Assembly (NCBI RefSeq): GCF_901000735.1
Contig: NC_081541.1
Span: 37,969,142-38,033,141, forward strand
Origin: Corylus avellana
Taxonomy: Eukaryota; Streptophyta; Magnoliopsida; Fagales; Betulaceae
DNA: 64,000 bases
Direction of reading: 5' to 3'
Position 1 is the first letter of the stretch; every line of letters starts with the position of its first letter. The translations under genes and the position numbers were made by a program. This document shows positions 57,640 through 64,000 of the stretch, in pieces. The notes beneath the pieces are model-generated. The model saw nothing but the letters and a program-made list of their open reading frames with translations, made no database searches and was not told the DNA's origin.

Positions 57640-58055
57640 AAATAACACATTTTTATTTTAAAACTACAATATAATAAATTTTTATATTAAAAATAATTTT
57701 TCTTGTTTTTTTAGATGAAAAATTACTAATCAAAGTTAAATATTCTTGTTTTGTTACCATATTATTCTCAATAGTTAATATGATCATCAATCGTCAAAAG
57801 GATTTTATAAATCCAATTAACAATATCATTTTGTTTTATTATTTCAATATTTGTCTTCTAGTTCCATTCCAAAGATTGATTGATCAATTAACCACTCTTT
57901 AGCTCAATTTGATGTAATATTTTGTTTGTTTTTACTTTTTAGCAACAATTTTTTCAAAAGTTCCTTTTCTGTACGTTATTGAATTAATTTTTTTCTCCTT
58001 TTCCTTAAATTTTTCATATCCAAATATGTATTTTCTATAATATATTAAAAATTAG
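57640..58055 (-). mobile_element. hAT transposase 5' remnant, inverted copy
   Basis: Reverse complement of 3062-3545. Shared phrases include TTGTTTTTTTAGATG, GGATTTTATAAATC, AATTAACAATATCATTTT and CTAATTTTTAATAT. The open frame seen in the left copy is further decayed here. Confidence 0.65.
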
Positions 58056-58412
58056 AAAAGTACTTGGAAACATTGTCACCGCATTTCTTGTACACACATG
58101 GTTCATCAATGTTTTGGTCAAAACCATAACCATATTGTTTGATTGTTTCATCAACCTTGAGGTTCCATGATCGGGATGCTTGCTTAAATCCATAAATGGA
58201 TCTTTGCAATTTACACACCATATCCCCTTAGCTTTCAGCTATAAAACCATCTGGCCACATCATATAGATGTATTCGTCAAGTTGCCCATTTAGAAAGGCC
58301 GTCTTGACGTCCATTTGCCAAATCTCATAGTTATAATGAGCAATGGTTAAGATTATTCGGGTGGACTAAAGCATAGCTACAGGTGAAAATATTTCCTCAT
58401 AATCTATAAGTT
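58056..58412 (-). mobile_element. Old copia pol, reverse transcriptase half
   Basis: The minus strand reads YNYEIWQMDVKTAFLNG, MMWPDGFIAES, LQRSIYGFKQASRSWN and IDEPCVYKK, the core of copia reverse transcriptase, with stops. It continues across the nested element to 61191-61740. Confidence 0.85.
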
Positions 58413-58417
58413 TTATC

Positions 58418-59284
58418 TGTTGGCTAAAATTCTGTAATCAAAATGGTGTTCAAAGTGCCAAAAATTCGTACACGTCCAAACAAGATGCATAGCCGTCCGG
58501 ACGGACATTAGTGCCGCAAAGTGTTTCTTCAACTCGAGAGCTTCGTCTGCATGGCGTCCGGACAAGGTAGATGATCAAGAAAACATGAGATTCTCGTTTG
58601 CAATCTCGTCTGCAAGCCGTCCAAACACGCTGCACCAAGAGACGCTACGAAGCGATGTTGCCCTAGCCCCATCCGGACGGCCATGTACGAAAAACCAAGT
58701 TTCCCATGTATTACAAGCCCTATCTGGATGGCCCGTATCTTCTAGGTCTATTTTACAATGTAACTATGTTTTAACTTGATTAGGGGTCTTTAGGCTTTAT
58801 ATATTGATCTCTACAGATCTGTATATGGATGAATTTCCACCAGAGAGTTCATGAGAGACTGTGCTAAGAGAAAGTTTATGTTGTGAGCTAAATCGTCCAT
58901 CTTAGAGTTTTTGTTAGTTTGAATTATATGCTTCATTAAGAAGTTTATAGGAATGGTCCGATAAAAGAGAATCACGTGTGAAGAAGATTGTGAGCAAAGA
59001 GACGAGTTGGAGGCTTGTCGATGTTACAGAGCCAAGGACTTGCAAAGGGTTGTAAGTGTTCCCCGTGTGTGTACTCTCGGAATATTTTCTTATAATAATT
59101 TCTTAGGTTTGACTGCCCCGAAAAGGTTTTACTTTTAAAACGATTTCTAAAAGGTTTCCTCTTCATCACCAAAATCATTGTGTCTGATTAATTTACTGTT
59201 TTGATTATTTTGGTGATTGATTGTTTATAGATTGCTATATGTTAATTCTGCATATTGTGTGATACACCTGCATAGCATTTTTCA
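58418..59284 (+). repeat. 5' LTR of the gag-only copia element
   Basis: Contains several TCCGGA-centred motifs, such as GCCGTCCGGACGGACAT, at about 58490-58735. The rest resembles the 3' LTR but is shorter by about 44 bp in the motif region. Confidence 0.85.
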
Positions 59285-59345
59285 ATTGGTATCAAAGCGG
59301 GTTCACTCCGTGAAGGATTAAATTCCTAAGTGTGATCTTTGTTTC

Positions 59346-59970
59346 ATGTCTAAGATGTCTCAAACCATTAACACTGTGCCTAATTTTGATGGATCAAATT
59401 ATGACTATTGGAAGTCCCGTATGAGATTTTCCTAAAAATCCATGGACGTTTGGTCCATCATTGAATATGGATTTAAAGCTCCAGATAAGCCGACAACCGA
59501 ATGATCTAATGTTGAAAAACAAACTCATATAGCGAATGACAAAGTTATGAATGCTCTATGCTTGGCAATTTCACAAACTGAGTTCTCTAGAATTTCAAAT
59601 TTTGATAGTGCCATAGATGGATGGGAGATCCTAGAAACTACTTATGAAGGAACTAATCTTGTTAAAGCTTCTAAACTTCAAATGTTAGTTTTTCAGTTTG
59701 AGGATATTAAAATTTTAGAGGATGAGACATTCAATGAGTTTTTAGGTAAACTTAGTGAAATTAGAAATTTCATGATAAATTTAGGAAAGAAAGTTTTCTG
59801 ACACTAAGCTGATTAGAAAGGTTATCACATCGCTCCCTAAAAGATTCAGAATGAAGGTAACTTCTACTGAGTCATGCACTGATTTTGAAACCATGAGGAT
59901 AGAAGAGTTAGTTGGTGCCATTCAGACTGATGAGTTTTTAATGTATGCATCATGTGTGTTTACTTGACTC
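59346..59970 (+). pseudogene. Copia gag (UBN2-like) pseudogene
   Basis: From ATG 59346 the frame reads PNFDGSNYDYWKSRMRFS, then a stop, then DVWSIIEYGFKAP and another stop. It continues open from about 59520 to 59801: NALCLAISQTEFSRISNF, GWEILETTYEGT and FQFEDIKILEDETFNEFL. A shifted frame after 59800 gives KVITSLPKRFRMKV. These are standard copia gag (UBN2) landmarks. Two stops and a frameshift inactivate it. No zinc knuckle, protease, integrase or reverse transcriptase follows. Confidence 0.85.
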
Positions 59971-60274
59971 TTGAGGGGGAGAAACCTTTTCCATAAAATT
60001 GTCTTGTTAATATTGAGTCATATATTGAGGGAGAGTTTTTGTTTTTCATGATCTTGGATTATACTTTATGCATTTTCCTATCTATCATCATGAGTTGTGT
60101 TTATGTTTTTCCTATTCCACAAATATTTGATATATTTTGTAAGTGTTTCAGGAAACATGAGACCTTTTGTCAATTTGTGACAAAAAAGGGGAGTTATTTT
60201 TAGGGAGAGGATGGGTTGTCTCAGTTATTGATTTTGTCACCGAATTGCTAAAGGGGGAGTTTGTAAGTTTTATT

Positions 60275-61185
60275 TGTTGGCTAAAATTTAGTGATCAAAA
60301 TGGTGTTCAAAGTGTCAAAAATTTGTGGGCGTCCGGACGAGATGCATAGCTATCAAGACGGACATCAGTGTAGTAAAGAGTTTCTTCAACCCGAGAGCTT
60401 CATCTGCAAGCCCATCTGTATGGCATTCGGACGAGATAGATGATCAAGAAAACCTGAGAGTCTCGTCTGCAAGCCGTCCAGACGTGCCGTACCAAGAGTC
60501 GCTACGAAGTGATGTTGCCCTAACCCTGTCCGGACGAACATACTCCCCGTCCAGACAGCTGTGTTCGAGAAACCAAGTTTCGCATGTATTACAAGCCCCA
60601 TCCGGACGAGCCCACTTACCGTCCAAATGGCCTGTAGCTTCTAGGTCTATTTTACAATGTAATTGCGGTTTAACTAGACTAGGGGTCTTTAGGCTTTATA
60701 TATAGATCTCTACATAGATGTATATGAACAAATTTCCACTAGAGAGTTCGTGAGAGACTGTGCTAAGAGAGAGTTTATGTTGTGAGCCAAATCATCCCTC
60801 TTAGAGTTTTTGTTAGTTTTAATTGTGTGCTTCATTGAGAAGTCTATCGAAAGGGCCCGATAAAGGAAAATTACGTGTGAAGAAAATTGTGAGCAAAGAG
60901 ACGAGTTGGGCGCTTGTCAATCTAACAGAGCTAAGGATTTGCAAAGGGTTGTAAGTATTTCCCGTGTCAATAATCTCAGAATATTTTCTTAGAGTGATTT
61001 CCTGGGTTTGGCTGCCCTAGAGAGGTTTTACTTTTAGAACGATTTCTAAAAGGTTTTCTTTTCATCACTAAAATCATTTTGTGCGATTGAGTTACTGTTG
61101 TGATTATTTTGGTGATTAATTGTTTATAGATTGCCATTTGTTAATTCCGCATATTGTGTGATATACACCTGCATAGCACTTTTCA
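60275..61185 (+). repeat. 3' LTR of the gag-only copia element
   Basis: 911 bp. It has more TCCGGA-type motifs (about 60330-60630) than the 5' LTR, including GTCCGGACGAACATAC and CATCCGGACGAGCCC. Confidence 0.85.
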
Positions 61186-61190
61186 TAATC

Positions 61191-61740
61191 GATTCCTTCT
61201 TTCCTCCTAATCTTGCTTTGAAGGTTTCAACCTTCATCGACTCATCTCTTTCTCTTGTAAACCAATTTACAGCCAATTGGTTTAATGCCATTAGGTGCTT
61301 GAATTACAAGAGTTCAGACTTTGTTGGAATACATTAACTCCAACTCACTTTCCATATCTTTGACACAATGGTCTGCATCCACATCATTTATTGCTTCTTT
61401 AATTTGTAGGCTATTTGGTCAGATTCAGTTATATCAGATTCATCCATAAAGGCTTCTCCCAAGTATTTGTTAGGTGCTTTGACAATTTTCCCACTACGAC
61501 ATGGTATAATGGTACTTGGTGTTTCACTAGCAGTAATTGGTGGTGTATTAGATACAATTACCTCATTTTCAACCATTTTTCTAAATATTCCTTCCCTTGC
61601 TTCTTGCATTTCTTCTAGAACCACCCTACTCTTTGGTTTGTGATTGTTTACATAGTCCTCTTCTAGGAACTTCGCATTTGCAGTCACAAATACCCTGTTA
61701 TCTTCAACTATAAACCAAATAAACTCTTGTTCCTTTTGGA
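61191..61740 (-). mobile_element. Old copia pol, integrase-RT linker half
   Basis: On the minus strand: KFLEEDYVNNHKPKSRVVLE, then PNKYLGEAFMDESD, MMWMQTI, LMALNQLAVNWF and KVETFKARL. This is the segment just upstream of the reverse transcriptase core in copia, with several stops. It joins the 58056-58412 piece after removal of the nested gag-only element. Confidence 0.8.
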
Positions 61741-62336
61741 TATCCTCGGAGTCTCTTTTATTGATGGTTGCTTACCAAAATCAATTGTAGAGTAGGTCAG
61801 AGAGAGAGAGAGAGATAGAGATAGAGAATTGAAATAGTCACTACAATTTAGAAATAGAGAGTTAAACTTGTTGAAATCTTGAAGCTCGAAAATTTGAGAT
61901 GGCTGGTTGAAATGTTGAAGCTTGAAAATTTGAGAAATCTTGAAGAATGAAGAACCCATTTCATATAATCAGAGATACTATTGTAAAAATTATTCGGGTT
62001 GTGCCATATGGAGTTTGGACTCCTGGCTAGGAAAGATCGGAAAGAGAGGGATTACGCCGATTAGGTTTAGGTTAAAGATTGATGTTGAGTGTTTACGGTT
62101 TGGGGTGGGGGAAAAATAAGAATTTTATATGACTGGGTTTTGGGTAAGCCAGCTCTGGGTGGGTCGGTAACCGAATTTTAAAAACACATTCCTGAATGCC
62201 GATCCGGTCCGCTCGGTTTGTCAAATGTATAACTCGTGATCGATTCATAATTAACGAGATCTAGGTATTTTGATGCGGGGCGGATCGAAGGCAAGCAGGT
62301 TTCTCAGGTACAGGCGTGTTTAGCCCACCCCTAGTT
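61741..62336. other. No gene seen; GA run and GC-rich patch
   Basis: A (GA)n run lies at 61799-61827. The 62130-62330 part is richer in GC and ends GCCCACCCCTAG, recalling a hAT-type terminus, but no partner end was found. Confidence 0.4.
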
Positions 62337-62520
62337 ACACTGTTTGAAAATGGGTATCATTTTGGGTCTTTATTTTGAAAGCGCTTTTTGTTTTCTTTTT
62401 ATTTTTTATTAAAAGCAAAAAAAAAAATTGAAAACCAATTAAATACACACCATATATTAGTCGATCTGTATATCTCTTCCGAGTCTCACCTAACATGTTT
62501 CGTAATTTGATAGATTAAGA

Positions 62521-62811
62521 ATGGGAACAAATACTCTCTCAAGCACAATTGTTCTTGAACTTCTTAGAAATGACAATTATGTGAATTGGTGTGCTTGGAT
62601 GAAAAATTATTTGTTGGCTCAAGATCTTTGGGACATTGTCCAAGCAACCACATAACCTCTTAAACCAAAAGATGATGTAATTGGATTTAAGGCATTGACC
62701 AAGAATAATGTTGCAGCTTTATATGCAATTATAATTTCATGTGAGGTGGACATATTACCGAAGATTAAAGGGAATTCAGTTCCACCAAAATTGTTTGGGA
62801 CAGGTGACTCC
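62521..62811 (+). pseudogene. Exon 1 pseudogene of the gag-like/ankyrin family (copy C)
   Basis: Starts at ATG 62521 (MGTNTLSSTIVLELLRNDNY) and follows gene A exon 1 closely. A TAA at about 62653 follows QATT; there is a later one-base shift, and the segment encoding the WDALATKYGP-like end is mostly deleted. The upstream flank from about 62337 is conserved with genes A and B. A CT run follows a donor-like CAGGTGACTC. No ankyrin exon is seen before the window ends. Confidence 0.85.
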
Positions 62812-63479
62812 TCACCATTTATCCCAGGTTACTCTCTCTCTCTCTCTCTCTCTAAACATTAGGCTTATTGTTGTAAGATAAGTTGGTGGCAGAATGGAGC
62901 AATGAATTATCTCACAATGCTATTGAATTACACAAAACATTGTCATTGAAGGTTGGCTTTGTGCCCTCCAGAGTATTCAAGTTGGTGTGATTTGTGTCTT
63001 TTGACCCACAACCTCCTATAATTAGACTATAAAATCTACTTTCATTATGAACACACTTCCAAACACAAAAGTGAGGATGAACAACCTTTCCATCATTCCT
63101 CACCAAATAATGATCTGCAAATTTTTAGAGCCAAACGTTTAATAGAAAGAAGGAAACAAGATGAGCAATTAGCCTATATGAAATGCTCTTTGGTGGGCCT
63201 TTAATTTATAGGCAAATGAAATATGAAAGGCCTTTTATACGCAAGCATTTCACCGTACCAGGTTTGATTGGTAATTTTAATTGGAAGCTTCGAGTCAATG
63301 ATGGATGATAATGCTTTTACACCTTATGATTATCATAGATCATGTATTTTCACCTTTTGCATTATAATTACTCTAAATTATTAATGGGCGATCCCCTCAT
63401 TCAATTACTAGTTAATTGTACTAGAGGGATTGTCAGTAACCCTACTAACATCGGTGTTATTTATCTACCTATTTTTGGA
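62812..63479. other. No gene recognised
   Basis: Contains a 64-codon minus-strand frame (62912-63106) starting MVRNDGKVVHPHFCVW that I cannot assign, and AT-rich sequence. It does not follow intron 1 of genes A or B. Confidence 0.35.
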
Positions 63480-64000
63480 TTAATTACAATTAGTTTGATC
63501 AATCTTTAGCATCCTCCCACTAGAGGAAAAGGTTAAGCCCCATGTCCAAGTCTCAAAGAAATAATGATCTTATCTAGGATGGATCAAACCCTATTAATTT
63601 TGAGACAAGCAAGATCTAACTGAACCATATTGAACTCTTTAGTTGATAAAAATATTGTCCAAATCTATATATGAAACTTAAATAATTTTTTAAAAAACAA
63701 TATATATTTATAAAATGTTGTATATATATTAAAAAAAAAATTGAAAATATAAAAATATAAAAATTTACTAACAATTTAAAAATAATTAATTTTTTATTAT
63801 AATTTTTTTAATAAAAAAAAATTAATAGGCTTATATGGTTTTTTGCAAGCTAAAAAAAAAAATTAAAAAGTACGTACTATGAGCGTCAACACCTAACTAT
63901 TGACACTGATAGTCTGATTATCAACGTCGAGGCTAATATAAAAATGATGTTGTTTTAGTTCAAAAAATAATGCAGGATCTAGTGGCGAGGTTTCTGAAAT
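63480..64000. repeat. Segmental duplication, right copy (matches 2190-3030)
   Basis: Shares ordered phrases with the block upstream of gene A, ending AATGCAGGATCTAGTGGCGAGG at the window edge, where the left copy reads AATGCAGGATCTAGTGGTGAGG at about 2993. Confidence 0.75.

Larger units (their letters stand above)
58418..61185 (+). mobile_element. Gag-only copia element
   Basis: LTRs are 58418-59284 (867 bp) and 60275-61185 (911 bp), both TGTTGGCTAAAATT to GCA(T/C)TTTTCA. Flanks are TTATC (58413-58417) and TAATC (61186-61190), four of five matching. The PBS TGGTATCAAAGCGGGTT (from 59287) fits initiator tRNA-Met. The polypurine tract AAAGGGGGAGTTT (about 60250-60262) precedes the 3' LTR. The interior is under 1 kb and encodes only gag-like sequence. 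It is inserted in an older copia pol. Confidence 0.88.

Noticed and set aside
62130..62336. hAT element ending in GCCCACCCCTAG
   Set aside because: A single terminus-like sequence with no matching left end or duplication was found.

Overview
This is a eudicot nuclear genome window. It is AT-rich, has intron-bearing genes with canonical GT/AG sites, and is dominated by plant transposons. I cannot fix the species from sequence alone; a woody eudicot such as a member of Fagales is only a guess. Four internal N gaps (11098-11197, 25580-25679, 29954-30053, 40789-40922) and an N run at 1-38 mark assembly breaks.

The only intact host genes I can support are two paralogous plus-strand genes, A (3750-10456) and B (48692-55315). 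Each rebuilds as six in-frame exons, giving 709 and 723 residues. Both encode an N-terminal domain that looks like the gag/UBN2 domain of Ty1/copia retrotransposons, two blocks of ankyrin repeats, and a C-terminal four-helix membrane PGG domain (ACD6/ITN1-like). At least four broken relatives surround them: an ankyrin-exon piece on the minus strand at 25680-28079, a PGG tail at 30054-30249, an ankyrin piece at 40240-40525, and a first-exon copy with a stop at 62521. The block at 2190-3030 that precedes gene A recurs at 63480-64000, so the array probably continues past the right edge.

Layout: 0-1 kb holds a decayed Ty3/gypsy gag-protease; 1.2-1.65 kb a Mutator-type foldback element; 1.7-3.5 kb degenerate repeats and a hAT transposase start; 3.7-10.5 kb gene A with a CACTA-like insertion in intron 3; 11-25.6 kb a nested stack of Athila-like Ty3/gypsy LTRs and gag remnants with several solo LTRs; 25.7-31 kb ankyrin/PGG debris cut by a hAT element, a copia remnant and a CACTA-like element; 32-32.3 kb an LPEAT2-like exon fragment; 32.7-39.8 kb a hAT-like element holding captured coding sequence and a complete, young, gag-only gypsy element; 40-48.4 kb pseudogene pieces, MITEs, tandem repeats and a LINE tail; 48.7-55.3 kb gene B with a Pack-MULE-like element and a hAT remnant in its introns; 58-61.7 kb an old copia pol interrupted by a gag-only copia element; 62.3-64 kb the next duplicated unit.

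Functionally, the host content is one family of membrane-anchored ankyrin proteins, probably in stress or defence signalling by family resemblance. Everything else is transposon biology. Exon boundaries, reading frames, target-site duplications and motifs were read by eye; no alignment or database search was run.
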